41,627 bases of DNA from Firmicutes bacterium CAG:552 (GCA_000435495.1 FR884030.1:1-41627); one strand, 5' to 3'. Positions 16,198 to 24,931 are shown, numbered from the stretch's first letter. Program-made: numbers and translations. The notes: generated by a model from the letters alone, not told the origin.

Positions 16198-17257
16198 TTA
16201 TTTTAATCTCCCTCTTTCCTTCGCCGCTGTACAAAATCTCCGCTTCTATTACATCGGGTGGCAAAACGTCCGATATAACCTGAGGCCACTCGATTACGCA
16301 CACACCGTCTTTGTCTCCAAAAAATTCCGTAAGTCCTCGTTCTTCCGCTTCTTGTCCGCTGCTGAGACGATAGCAATCGTAGTGATACAACTTAAGTCGT
16401 CCGCCGTCATAGACATTTAAGAGAGTGAAAGTCGGACTCGTTACTTCTTCGGTTATGCCGAGTCCCTTGGCTATGCCCTTGGTAAAAACAGTCTTGCCTG
16501 CGCCCAAATCGCCGCTTAGCAAAATAATTTCGCCGCCCTTAAGCGACATTGCAAGTTTTTCACCCTGCAAAAAAGTTTGTTCTTCGCTTGTGGATATCAT
16601 ATGACTAAGTATACACGATTCCCTCTGTTTAATCAAGCGTTTTTGTTCTTCGTTAAATAGTTTGTCAAGCGCACTTTCTAACCTTTTGTACAAAAAGAAT
16701 GTAAGCGTAGAAGATAAGACACACCTTAGTGCGTTAAACGGCAATACCGAAAACGGAAGATAGTACTTTAAAATGCTGTCCTCCGTTACGTTTTGGAATA
16801 GTCCTTTGAGCAACCCAACAACCGCATCCATTCCGTAAAACTTGCAATAAAACGGTATAAGAAGGTAGGCGTTTGCGAGTAAAGCTGCAATCACCGAAAT
16901 CGTCGAACCTGCGACTAAACTTATAGCCGCACCTTTTTTTGTGCGGAATTTTCGATATATCAAAGACGCCGGCAAAACGAATGCCGACGCAATGATAATG
17001 TCGGCAAGCTCGCCTATATAACCGCTACTCGTGCCTACAAATATAAGTTTTAGCGCTGTCTTTATCAGTATTACCAAGCATCCGCCTAACGGTCCGAGCA
17101 TAAAACCGCCCATCAACGCCGGGACTTCGGAAACGTGAAGTTCCAAAAATGACGGAAACAAAAACGGTAACGGTATTCTTATAAGATAAAGTAAAAACGA
17201 AAGGACGCCGAATATCGCTATACGCACTATGTTTTTTGTAGTAAATAATTTTCGCAT
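16175..17257 (-). CDS. ribU-tsaE: RibU riboflavin ECF transporter subunit fused to TsaE
   Basis: One uninterrupted 360-residue frame with two unrelated parts. Residues 1-212 are RibU, the riboflavin-binding S subunit of an ECF transporter. It has about six helices with the diagnostic FLELHVSEVPALMGGFMLGPLGG region. Residues 220-360 are TsaE, the ATPase of t6A synthesis: Walker A GDLGAGKT (249-256), SPTFTLLNVY (274-283), YHYDCYRL (291-298) and VIEWPQ (321-326). The start is the ATG at 17257, with AGGAG at 17266-17270. The longer frame to 17341 merely translates the riboswitch. No stop codon separates the halves, and the internal ATG at 16600 lacks a well-placed ribosome binding site. ECF energising subunits are not in the window. 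Separation by sequencing error cannot be excluded. Confidence 0.88.
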   Translation of the reverse strand: MRKLFTTKNIVRIAIFGVLSFLLYLIRIPLPFLFPSFLELHVSEVPALMGGFMLGPLGGCLVILIKTALKLIFVGTSSGYIGELADIIIASAFVLPASLIYRKFRTKKGAAISLVAGSTISVIAALLANAYLLIPFYCKFYGMDAVVGLLKGLFQNVTEDSILKYYLPFSVLPFNALRCVLSSTLTFFLYKRLESALDKLFNEEQKRLIKQRESCILSHMISTSEEQTFLQGEKLAMSLKGGEIILLSGDLGAGKTVFTKGIAKGLGITEEVTSPTFTLLNVYDGGRLKLYHYDCYRLSSGQEAEERGLTEFFGDKDGVCVIEWPQVISDVLPPDVIEAEILYSGEGKREIKINDKQTKS

Positions 17258-17283
17258 AAAAAAAGCTCCTGCATAGGGGGAGC
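17258..17283 (-). terminator. Riboswitch expression platform: terminator-like hairpin holding the ribosome binding site
   Basis: On the minus strand GCTCC (17279-17283) pairs with GGAGC (17265-17269), and the stem is followed by seven T residues (17258-17264) right before the ATG. The AGGAG ribosome binding site lies in the right arm. The hairpin could therefore stop transcription, hide the start site, or both, when FMN is bound. Confidence 0.7.
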
Positions 17284-17298
17284 ATAAAAAATCTATTT

Positions 17299-17408
17299 CG
17301 CTTATATCGTCCGGACTATACCGTCGGTACAGGAATCTCACCTGTTCGGGCCGAAATCGGCTTCACGGACTATACCGTCGGTCGGGAATCTCACCCCACC
17401 CCTAAGCG
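17299..17408 (-). ncRNA. FMN riboswitch (RFN element)
   Basis: On the minus strand the conserved RFN core is plain: GGGGTGAGATTCCCGACCG, then ACGGTATAGTCCGTGAAGCC, and later AGGTGAGATTCCTGTACCG followed by ACGGTATAGTCCGGACG. The closing P1 stem is CGCTTA (17403-17408) with TAAGCG (17299-17304). Family knowledge: it binds flavin mononucleotide and lowers expression of riboflavin synthesis or uptake genes. It precedes ribU, the expected partner, but through the operon it would also control tsaE, yhbY, tsaB, rimI and the envelope genes. Confidence 0.96.
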
Positions 17409-17413
17409 ATTAT

Positions 17414-17442
17414 ATTGTACTACCGAATATCGATTTTGTCAA
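17414..17442 (-). promoter_or_regulatory. Sigma-A promoter of the FMN riboswitch operon
   Basis: Minus-strand -35 TTGACA (17437-17442), 17-bp spacer, -10 TACAAT (17414-17419). Transcription should start near 17407, right at the P1 stem of the riboswitch. Confidence 0.9.
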
Positions 17443-17728
17443 GCTTTGCAATCGTCGTTTCTTAAAGAAAATAAGCCTTATACCCAAACGAGCGCAAGAA
17501 CTTTTTAAGCCGATCGTAAAAACGGTTGTAAGCAACCTTCATAAAAAATTTTGCATTTTTCGTTTCGAAATGCTTGCGACATTAAGCGTTCATTCCAAAA
17601 CGTCTTCGATTAAATTATTTTACGACATTCGTTAACAAAAAATATCGGGGATTAAGCTCGTAAAATTTTACAACAATAGTAATAACTTTGCGCCTCTCTT
17701 TTTCTAAAAGCGGTATCTGAATTTTATG
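17443..17728. other. Intergenic stretch, no gene seen
   Basis: AT-rich, with several small inverted repeats but no credible frame, promoter or RNA beyond those listed at its two ends. Confidence 0.55.
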
Positions 17729-17763
17729 AAAAAGGTTCGCTTCTTTACGAAACGAACCTTTTC
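17729..17763 (-). terminator. Intrinsic terminator of the YwaF-ABC operon
   Basis: A ten-base stem (17730-17739 with 17753-17762) followed on the minus strand by a T run, 40 bases after the stop codon at 17803. Confidence 0.85.
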
Positions 17764-17802
17764 GGTTATGTTTAACTTATTAGACTTTATTAATAAAAAT
17801 CT

Positions 17803-20103
17803 TTATTCCGCCGAAGCCGCAGACGCTTCTACAAGCCCGAGCATTATACCGAAACCGCCCATGTTTATAGCAAAGTGATTAGCTTCGTTAAACGTATTCC
17901 AAATAGCGTAGTCAACAAGATTATCGGCGGAAGGAGCAAAAATTGCGTCGCTTGCTCCGCTATATGCCTTGAATTGACCGTCAAAATAAACAAAACTTTT
18001 TTGGTCTGCATCGTCTACTGCGTTTATAACCACAGCGCCGGCTACAAGTTTAGGCATTACCAACTCTTTGTAAAACGGCTGACTAAGCAAGCGATTCAAT
18101 GTAGCGGTTTTTCCGTTTTTGCTAATAGAGAACTTGCCCTGAGTATAAACGTTTTTAACCGTTTCGCCTGCGTTTGACCCATTGGACATATTCACGCAAA
18201 TTATATTCATTTTGCCATTCTTGTCGAGCATAACTTTAGACGTTTGAGCCTGCAAGAAGAAATTATTGATAAGTTTTAACTGTCCGGCGATTTCCGTTGC
18301 TCCGACAGAAGCAAACCACATTTCGTTGCCGTCACAATAGCTTTCGAGATAGCTGTCCGACGCATTTACCACCGGATAGTCCGATTGGGTATTGGACTGC
18401 GGATTTAGGTGCTGAATGATGCACAGCGGTCCGCCCGATCTAAGCATGTATGAAGAATTTATGTTAAGCTCGCCGCCGCCGTAAATAAATACCGCATTTT
18501 GATAAGAGTCGAAAACTTTAACCTTATTCGCATTAGTAACACCGGAATAGTTGGGGAAAATACTTATAAAAAACTTATTTTGAATAGTGTTGTTATAATC
18601 GAGATTGCTGCCCTGGCTCTTTATGCATATAAGTCCGCCCGCCGAAACAAGGCTGCCTTTGGAGTCGGTAACTTCGTTGCGATTTGCATTACCTATAAAC
18701 ATAACGTTTTTAACAATTGCATTTCCGCTGAGAGCGGTATCTCCACTGGCTTCGCCGCCGCCCAAAATACGAATCAAAGAAACGTTGGAATAATCGCTGC
18801 CGTAATCGCTTATTTGTATTCCGCCGTATTCGGCAGCCTTAACGTCGTTAGCCGCAGCCGGAGACGGCGCCAAAGGCAATTGCGAACAGTCGACGGTAAA
18901 GAAATTACCGATTAGACTAAACGTCTCGTCTTTAAGAATACGACGTGCATATATGTTGCTCTCATCTTTCATAAATGCGTTTGCCGTCATCATAACGTTG
19001 CCGCTTTGGTCTTTGTATTCGTAAGGTTTTGCAAGTCTTTCGTAATAACACGAAGGAATATCGTTACACGTAAGAGTCAGGTCATTATGCAAAACAACTC
19101 CTTTAGCGTTTACATTGCTAAGTCCGTGCGACTCTTTAAACGCCGCATAAGCCTCTGTAGTATTATCGTTATTACCTCTGTCTCCTACGCCTACGTTATC
19201 GATAACTACAAGCTCCGCAGCCGAATAAACATTATAGGCATCGATAACTTTAACGGTAAGTTCGACCTGTTCGTTAACGCTGCCTACGCTATCTTCTTCT
19301 ACTTCGAAAAACTCCCTGTCAAATGTCACTACTATCCTAAAAGTATGTCCTATTGCAGCCGCACCGAAGCTCATCTTATTGTCAGCATCGTAAGAACGAA
19401 CGTATTCGGTTTCATCAAAACTATGAACGTTTATAATATTGTCTGCATCTGTAAGAGCGGAAATCAGCGGCGTTTTTTCTCCGTCCATATAAACCTTGGT
19501 AGTCGTACGATATTTGGACACGACTTGCGGTCTCTCTTGCTCGTCAAAAATTTTAAGCACGGGAGCAAATTTAAATTCGTTAGCGCTACCTACGTAATAA
19601 ACGTTATCCTCATCGTCAATGTATTCGCTTTCGAACGTATTACTGCCGTACTTGGATTTTTTAGCCTTATCTACCTTATCATTGTAATCCACTATAGACG
19701 CAGGCAGTGTGAACAAAGCTACACTGCCTTTTTCTATAACAGGTTCGGCAGCCTCTACCGTTATGTTAAACGAAGTATATCTCTTCGTCCCGGTAACGTC
19801 GGTATATTGTACCGTCACTTCTTTGACTCCTACGGTAGAAGTAATGTCCGTCGGATAAGTAATCAAAAGATCCGCAAATCCTAATTGTTTATTATACTTC
19901 TCGTCAGTAAATCTGATATTTACTTTTATTCCGGAAAAATCAACTTGTTCGCCTACTTTATAAGTCGTCTTTATCGTACTCATATCTACGGTAAACGACT
20001 CCAGTTCGAAACCTTTATCCGGACAGGCAGCCAAAGTAGCCATTGCGGTTATCGACATACATATCGTAAGTACGATAGCCAAAATTCTGCTCGTTTTTTT
20101 CAT
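17803..20103 (-). CDS. Large lipoprotein with Ig-like domain and probable beta-helix
   Basis: A 766-residue predicted lipoprotein with signal peptide and lipobox LAAC (Cys27). Residues about 33-118 form a bacterial Ig-like domain (pattern TYKVGEQVDFSGIKVNIRF, closing with VTVQYTD and FNITV). After a linker, residues 120-310 hold a second beta-sandwich-like region with several charged strands. The last 400 residues have short repeated hydrophobic strands with Asn/Gly turns (IVKNVMFIGNANR, AVFIYGGGELNINSSYML, QLKLINNFFLQ), suggesting a right-handed beta-helix. No catalytic residues were recognised. It is last in the operon, 57 bases after the small anchored protein, with AAGGAG before its ATG. 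A surface partner of the upstream transporter is plausible but unproven. Confidence 0.85.
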   Translation of the reverse strand: MKKTSRILAIVLTICMSITAMATLAACPDKGFELESFTVDMSTIKTTYKVGEQVDFSGIKVNIRFTDEKYNKQLGFADLLITYPTDITSTVGVKEVTVQYTDVTGTKRYTSFNITVEAAEPVIEKGSVALFTLPASIVDYNDKVDKAKKSKYGSNTFESEYIDDEDNVYYVGSANEFKFAPVLKIFDEQERPQVVSKYRTTTKVYMDGEKTPLISALTDADNIINVHSFDETEYVRSYDADNKMSFGAAAIGHTFRIVVTFDREFFEVEEDSVGSVNEQVELTVKVIDAYNVYSAAELVVIDNVGVGDRGNNDNTTEAYAAFKESHGLSNVNAKGVVLHNDLTLTCNDIPSCYYERLAKPYEYKDQSGNVMMTANAFMKDESNIYARRILKDETFSLIGNFFTVDCSQLPLAPSPAAANDVKAAEYGGIQISDYGSDYSNVSLIRILGGGEASGDTALSGNAIVKNVMFIGNANRNEVTDSKGSLVSAGGLICIKSQGSNLDYNNTIQNKFFISIFPNYSGVTNANKVKVFDSYQNAVFIYGGGELNINSSYMLRSGGPLCIIQHLNPQSNTQSDYPVVNASDSYLESYCDGNEMWFASVGATEIAGQLKLINNFFLQAQTSKVMLDKNGKMNIICVNMSNGSNAGETVKNVYTQGKFSISKNGKTATLNRLLSQPFYKELVMPKLVAGAVVINAVDDADQKSFVYFDGQFKAYSGASDAIFAPSADNLVDYAIWNTFNEANHFAINMGGFGIMLGLVEASAASAE

Positions 20104-20160
20104 TGATTAATTATTCTCCTTTTTTTAATTTGTATATATTACAGTATATTACTGTTAATT

Positions 20161-20721
20161 TTATACCTTGGGTTTTGTTGCGTACACACATATACTTGTG
20201 GACACGTTACTTCCGTCCGTAGCTCTTAGCGTAATATCCACAAAAAATCTCGGCTGCAAAATTATAAGCACGTGTTTATCTTTTAAAAACACCGCCTTAA
20301 CGCTGCCGTTTACTCCGAGGTAAACCTTATTATCTTCCTCTCCGATTTTTTGTGAAAAAACAAAGTCAACGTTTTTGTTACTTGCATTACCGGGATTAAC
20401 TTTGTAGTCGATAAGAACTGTATTGGGATTGGCAATAATACTTTCATCGCTCTCGGAATATTCGACTTTGCTGTTTTCCGAATATTCGGTCCCCGTTTTT
20501 AACAAATTTACAAACTCGAAATAATAGTTAGGCGTACCTGTATCGTCCAAAAATTCCTCTACTTTTCCGTCGCCGTCTCGATGCAAAACTACCCTTTCTA
20601 CATTTATCTCCGTTACATAGGTCGTACCTTCAAATATGGAAACCTTTAGTCCGAAAAAGTTTACGAGCGCTATAGAGGCAAGATATACCGCAAGTATTAC
20701 TACTATAACTACCTTCTTCAT
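20161..20721 (-). CDS. Small membrane-anchored extracytoplasmic protein
   Basis: A 186-residue protein not recognised as any family. One N-terminal helix (about 3-25) is probably an uncleaved signal anchor. The remaining 160 residues are beta-rich and face outward. They include paired strands such as VERVVLHRDGDG, FVFSQKIG, VYLGVNGSVKAVFL and HVLIILQPRFFVDITLRATDG, fitting an Ig-like or similar sandwich. GGAGAA precedes the ATG. It starts three bases after the permease stop, so it is tightly co-expressed with the transporter and may be an accessory subunit. Confidence 0.8.
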   Translation of the reverse strand: MKKVVIVVILAVYLASIALVNFFGLKVSIFEGTTYVTEINVERVVLHRDGDGKVEEFLDDTGTPNYYFEFVNLLKTGTEYSENSKVEYSESDESIIANPNTVLIDYKVNPGNASNKNVDFVFSQKIGEEDNKVYLGVNGSVKAVFLKDKHVLIILQPRFFVDITLRATDGSNVSTSICVYATKPKV

Positions 20722-20724
20722 ATC

Positions 20725-22416
20725 TTACTTCTCCTTATAAAAAACCTTTATCTTGGTGATAAAAGTCGTGACTTTGGCTGAGGAAGCCAAAAGCGACGCT
20801 ACAAAGAGCTTAAGCCATACGCCTACAGCCGAATCGAGTGACAAGAACAACGATGCGGCAAAAACCATAAGAGACATTACAAAAACCAAAACCGCCGACA
20901 TATTTTCGTTAGGATTATTGGCTTGCTCGTTAAACGTCGCATACTGCTCGTACTGCGGTTTCATAACGTCCATCTCCGCACTCCAAAACAAATGCGCTAT
21001 ATACGTCAAGTACACTGTAAGTCCCAACAAAATATTATTTATCGGACTCAATGCAGAAAACGAAGAGAACACGCCTACCGAGATTATAGTACCTGCCAAT
21101 GCCGTTAACATAGGACAAATCAATTTGCTTATCAAAAGTCCTTCATAGCCCGTAGGCTGAATTTTGTTGAGATAAGCAGCAGAACCGTCTCTACTGTAAC
21201 AGCTCGCTACGCTTATATTGCTTGATAACAAAATCAAAAGCATTATGAGGACGTTAAACGATACGGTCATTTGCATACCGGTGTAACGAGTATTCATTGC
21301 CGAATAAATTTTATTCAGCAAAAAAATAGATATCGGCATAAGTACGACAAGCACCGCCGCCCTCGTTACAAGGGAATTCCCTCTGAGTCCGGAAGTAAAT
21401 TCCTTTCTTACTGCGGACACAAACCCGTTTCGACGTTTATTTCTTTTGGTTTTTATGTCGCTGCGCTTAAGGTACTCAAACGGTTTGCTTGCCATTTTGT
21501 AAAATAACGGCTGCGAACAAATCAAGTTGAGCGTAAGCGTCGCCACGGTTACGGCAATAAGTATGCCTAAGTACGGTAGCGTCGATTTTGTAAACACGTT
21601 TACGGTAAGTCCGACGGTTTTTCCTACTATAAGCACTGTAAAACCGTACATTACAGAAAAGATTCTGCAAAAGCCGTTTAGAAAATCTTGAATTTTGTAG
21701 TAAGTCGTACCCCAGGACGCCACAAGGTCTATATTGGGAGGAATACGATTGATAATTATTACCGTGAACGTAACGAGAGCTGCGCCGAGCAAAAGATAAA
21801 TTAAGTACTGCACAACCTTTACTTTTCGTATAAACTGATATACAAACATAAACGGCATGGACAAAAGCGCAGCTATAAGCACAGGCAAAATCGATATAAA
21901 TACAAACAAAAACAATAGCCAAGGATAATAAGCCAAAGTATAACTTTTACTTATGCCGTACGCAATAAAAATCGGCACCGTAAACATTATGTTTTTCTTT
22001 AGTTCGTATACATAATATACCGCAAGTTTTGACAAAAACGCAAGATACGGCCTTACCGGAAAAGTCAACAGCACCATGTTGTCTTTTGCGAAATACAAAG
22101 ATTTTACTAAGCCTATGGTCGAAGATATGACCGACAAGAAAAACAATAACGAAAATATTACCGTCATTACCGTTTCGGGAATATCGCCCACCAAAGAGAA
22201 CACGCCCAAAATTTTAACGTAATTAAATATCAACGTACATATGGCGGTTATTGCCGCAAACTCCACGATAAGCCATACTATCTTAAACAAAGTTTTTCTA
22301 AACGAACGCACGAAACTAAGATCCAACTTTTCTTTAAGCTGCATCATAGTAAGCGTTTTTAGCTGACGTACCGCCTGTCTGAATTCTCCGCCGTTTTTCG
22401 TACCGATTTTAATCAT
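20725..22416 (-). CDS. ABC-2-like transporter permease
   Basis: A 563-residue integral membrane protein with about 12 helices. A cytoplasmic N-terminus (FRQAVRQLKTLTMMQLKEKLDLSF) leads into two bundles of six joined by a basic cytoplasmic loop around residue 325 (KRSDIKTKRNKRRNG). The pattern matches large permeases paired with single ATPases in clostridia (the group that includes putative ABC exporters with TTFPVRPYLAFLSK-like motifs). It overlaps the ATPase gene by eight bases and has GGTGA before its ATG, so coupling with that ATPase is likely. The transported substrate is not readable. Confidence 0.85.
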   Translation of the reverse strand: MIKIGTKNGGEFRQAVRQLKTLTMMQLKEKLDLSFVRSFRKTLFKIVWLIVEFAAITAICTLIFNYVKILGVFSLVGDIPETVMTVIFSLLFFLSVISSTIGLVKSLYFAKDNMVLLTFPVRPYLAFLSKLAVYYVYELKKNIMFTVPIFIAYGISKSYTLAYYPWLLFLFVFISILPVLIAALLSMPFMFVYQFIRKVKVVQYLIYLLLGAALVTFTVIIINRIPPNIDLVASWGTTYYKIQDFLNGFCRIFSVMYGFTVLIVGKTVGLTVNVFTKSTLPYLGILIAVTVATLTLNLICSQPLFYKMASKPFEYLKRSDIKTKRNKRRNGFVSAVRKEFTSGLRGNSLVTRAAVLVVLMPISIFLLNKIYSAMNTRYTGMQMTVSFNVLIMLLILLSSNISVASCYSRDGSAAYLNKIQPTGYEGLLISKLICPMLTALAGTIISVGVFSSFSALSPINNILLGLTVYLTYIAHLFWSAEMDVMKPQYEQYATFNEQANNPNENMSAVLVFVMSLMVFAASLFLSLDSAVGVWLKLFVASLLASSAKVTTFITKIKVFYKEK

Positions 22417-24607
22417 GCTTTATTTCACCTATCGTTCGCATATAAAAATCTTCGAGAGGTTCGCCCGATTGTTCTATCTCTTTTAATGACATATTGCACA
22501 TTATCGTGCCTTTTTTGATTATCGCTATTCTATCGCAAATTCTCTCCACCACGTCTATGATGTGGCTGGAAAAGAACACTATATTACCCTTTTCGGCATG
22601 AGCTTTCATGCACTCCTTTACCTGCCAGATGCTCTCCGGATCGAGACCGGTCAAAGGTTCGTCAAGTATCCAGACTTTGGGTTCGTGTACAAGCGCAGCC
22701 ATAATTGCGATTTTCTGTTTCATTCCGTGTGAATACGTCTTCATCGGATTGTCAAACGCCTGACTGAGATAAAATCTCGTCACGTACTCTTCGATACGCT
22801 TGCTTCGCTCTTCTTCGCTTACGTCGTACAAATCGGCAATGTAATTGATGTATTCTCTGCCTGTAAGATTTTCATAGAGAGCATAATGATCGGGAACGAA
22901 TCCTATTTGTTTTTTTGCGCCTACCGGTTGTTTTTCCACGTCGTAGCCGCACACTTCGATACTACCTTCGGTAATCGTTTGAATACCCACTATGCTTTTG
23001 ATTATGGTGGATTTACCTGCGCCGTTGGGTCCCAAAAATCCGAATATCTGTCCGCCGTCTATCATTAGACAGGCATCTTTTACCGCATAAACGTCGCTGG
23101 TAGAATAACGCTTGGAAAAATTTTTAAGAATAAGTTTGTTGCTTCCTTCCGGATTCATCGGTTCCATACTACTCCTCCCCGCAAGTTTTACTTCGAGCGC
23201 AAGCCTGTCTGCCTTTATTTTTTTATTTCTTACCCCTATCTCCGTATAAAGATCGGCTATTTCAAACGCCTGTTCGTACAAAAACCACATTGCCAAAGAA
23301 ATTACGACGTATACAAGGAAGAATAGCATCTGATACACGGGGTAAAATACCATCTTGTTTTTGCCTATATTAAACGACCATACCGTATTACGAAGATCTT
23401 CTGCCCATTGTCCTAACTTTTCGGCAATAAAGTCGCTGTTGGTAAAGAAAAAGTCTACGTCGGGATTGTAATTGCTACACCAGGCGTTAACAAACAATAT
23501 CAACACGTAATACAGCGCAAATGCGACTAACGAATATATAAATTGCTTAAGCTTGGGTCTCGAAAAAATTCGCAACGACAACATAAGCACGGGCATAAAG
23601 AACGCACAATAATGATTTACCCAAAAGTTTATAACGCCTACGGATAGATAATTGGCAGTATCCCCCGTATTAGGCATAACCATTGCCAAAAACGCACCCA
23701 TTACATTAATGAATAACGTAAAGTAGAACAGCTTGTCCCACTTGAACATAAGGCAGACAGGAACGATAAACATGGCTGTATTGCATAGATGCAACGGCCA
23801 CGAACTCAAATCGGCTATGGATAATACAGTTACTTTGTAGCAGTACGAGATAAGCGCCGCTACAGACCAAAAAGTAAGCGCATATCTTCTGTGATCGTAA
23901 TCTTGCTTCCTTAATGCAAAATGCACTGCAAAAGGCAACAATATAGCCGCATACAATACGATTCGATGATATATCGAGAATTCTTTAATCAATATGGTAG
24001 GACTGCCGTAGCCGAACAACACTTGTATGGCATAAGACGGCAAAGCCGACAACAACATCAAACCGAATACGCCCGAAGCCACCGCAAATTGCCTTCGATC
24101 GGTTTTTATTTTGCCTTCCGTTATTCCGAAAACAACTTCGCTAGCAACATAAGCAAAGAGTACGCCTACTTCTATGGCGTACAAAACGTCTCTCCAAAAT
24201 AACGAGGACGCTTTCGTACCGTCCATAGCCGTACAAATCCAAGGAATAGTCGCCGCTGCGGCTATAGCTGCAACAGGTGCGAAATAATGCATTATTACCG
24301 ACAAACTCTTTATCTTATCTTTGTAATACGGATAGGAAAAAACGACGATTTCTATGGCAAACGTAAGCCACAAAACTATCAGGGACAGTGCGGTTTTCGC
24401 TGCGCCGGTTGCGCCGAAAGGTGAATAACGATTAAGCCCTATCGTATCGGTTATGACAAATTCCCCTCCGAGGTAACGGAAAAAAAACAAGCCGACCAGC
24501 ACTCCCGCCATCACCTTAAGGACAAGCTCTCTTTTGTTTTTCAGCAACCTCATCGCACATAAGCTGATTATGCACGACGCAGCCGCAATGGCGTAGTACC
24601 AACCCAT
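22409..24607 (-). CDS. YwaF/TMEM164-family membrane protein fused to an ABC ATPase
   Basis: A 732-residue fusion. I start at the ATG at 24607 (MGWYY), with GGAGGAG five bases upstream; the longer frame from 24637 has no such site. The first 450 residues hold about 13 helices. The part from about 215 to 380 matches the YwaF/TMEM164 family: SSWPLHLCN (Cys275), then FINVMGAFLAMVMPN and NHYCAFFMP. A charged linker leads to a complete ABC ATPase: Walker A GPNGAGKST (526-534), Q-loop region, signature SHGMKQK (626-632), Walker B VWILDEP (645-651) and SSHIID (His682). The ATPase is of the drug/lipid exporter type. The first six helices are not recognised. It heads a four-gene operon with its own promoter. 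Confidence 0.87.
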   Translation of the reverse strand: MGWYYAIAAASCIISLCAMRLLKNKRELVLKVMAGVLVGLFFFRYLGGEFVITDTIGLNRYSPFGATGAAKTALSLIVLWLTFAIEIVVFSYPYYKDKIKSLSVIMHYFAPVAAIAAAATIPWICTAMDGTKASSLFWRDVLYAIEVGVLFAYVASEVVFGITEGKIKTDRRQFAVASGVFGLMLLSALPSYAIQVLFGYGSPTILIKEFSIYHRIVLYAAILLPFAVHFALRKQDYDHRRYALTFWSVAALISYCYKVTVLSIADLSSWPLHLCNTAMFIVPVCLMFKWDKLFYFTLFINVMGAFLAMVMPNTGDTANYLSVGVINFWVNHYCAFFMPVLMLSLRIFSRPKLKQFIYSLVAFALYYVLILFVNAWCSNYNPDVDFFFTNSDFIAEKLGQWAEDLRNTVWSFNIGKNKMVFYPVYQMLFFLVYVVISLAMWFLYEQAFEIADLYTEIGVRNKKIKADRLALEVKLAGRSSMEPMNPEGSNKLILKNFSKRYSTSDVYAVKDACLMIDGGQIFGFLGPNGAGKSTIIKSIVGIQTITEGSIEVCGYDVEKQPVGAKKQIGFVPDHYALYENLTGREYINYIADLYDVSEEERSKRIEEYVTRFYLSQAFDNPMKTYSHGMKQKIAIMAALVHEPKVWILDEPLTGLDPESIWQVKECMKAHAEKGNIVFFSSHIIDVVERICDRIAIIKKGTIMCNMSLKEIEQSGEPLEDFYMRTIGEIKHD

Positions 24608-24612
24608 ACAGG

Positions 24613-24619
24613 CTCCTCC
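24613..24619 (-). promoter_or_regulatory. Ribosome binding site deciding the YwaF-ABC start
   Basis: GGAGGAG on the minus strand, five bases before the ATG at 24607. It lies inside the longer open frame from 24637, ruling that start out. Confidence 0.85.
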
Positions 24620-24668
24620 GTAGTCGGTAAAATACACTTTTACCTATACACTATAATCCTACGAATTT

Positions 24669-24697
24669 AGTATAACACGCATATCACAAAAATACAA
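24669..24697 (-). promoter_or_regulatory. Sigma-A promoter of the YwaF-ABC operon
   Basis: Minus-strand -35 TTGTAT (24692-24697), 17-bp spacer, -10 TATACT (24669-24674). Transcription should begin near 24662, about 55 bases before the start codon. Confidence 0.8.
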
Positions 24698-24894
24698 GCG
24701 GTTTATTGTAACTTTTTTTTCATCCTTATGCCTACGACTCAAATTAGTACAATTTTGCCAAAAAACTAAAAAACCGTCACAACTTTTACAATAAAATCAA
24801 ATTAATATAGATACATATCGACATTATGCCGAAAAATAAAGATTAATAGCTATAAGACTGTTCTTTTATACAGATTTCCGGCGTATAATCGGCA
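24698..24894. other. AT-rich intergenic stretch, no gene seen
   Basis: Lies between the promoter of the YwaF-ABC operon and the terminator of the upstream dtd operon. No credible frame or further structure was seen. Confidence 0.55.
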
Positions 24895-24919
24895 TAAAAA
24901 ACGCCGCCGTTGCTGCGGC
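24895..24919 (-). terminator. Intrinsic terminator after dtd
   Basis: Minus-strand GCCGC (24915-24919) pairs with GCGGC (24903-24907), with a seven-base loop and a T run at 24895-24901. It sits 12 bases after the dtd stop codon. Confidence 0.8.
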
Positions 24920-24931
24920 AGCGCAAATACA

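Noticed and set aside
17258..17341. A longer RibU N-terminus starting at 17341
   Set aside because: Those codons are the 3' half of the FMN riboswitch and its expression platform; the ribosome binding site supports the ATG at 17257.
19006..19884. A 292-codon plus-strand frame
   Set aside because: It is antisense to the 766-residue lipoprotein, without promoter or ribosome binding site, and has no recognisable motif.
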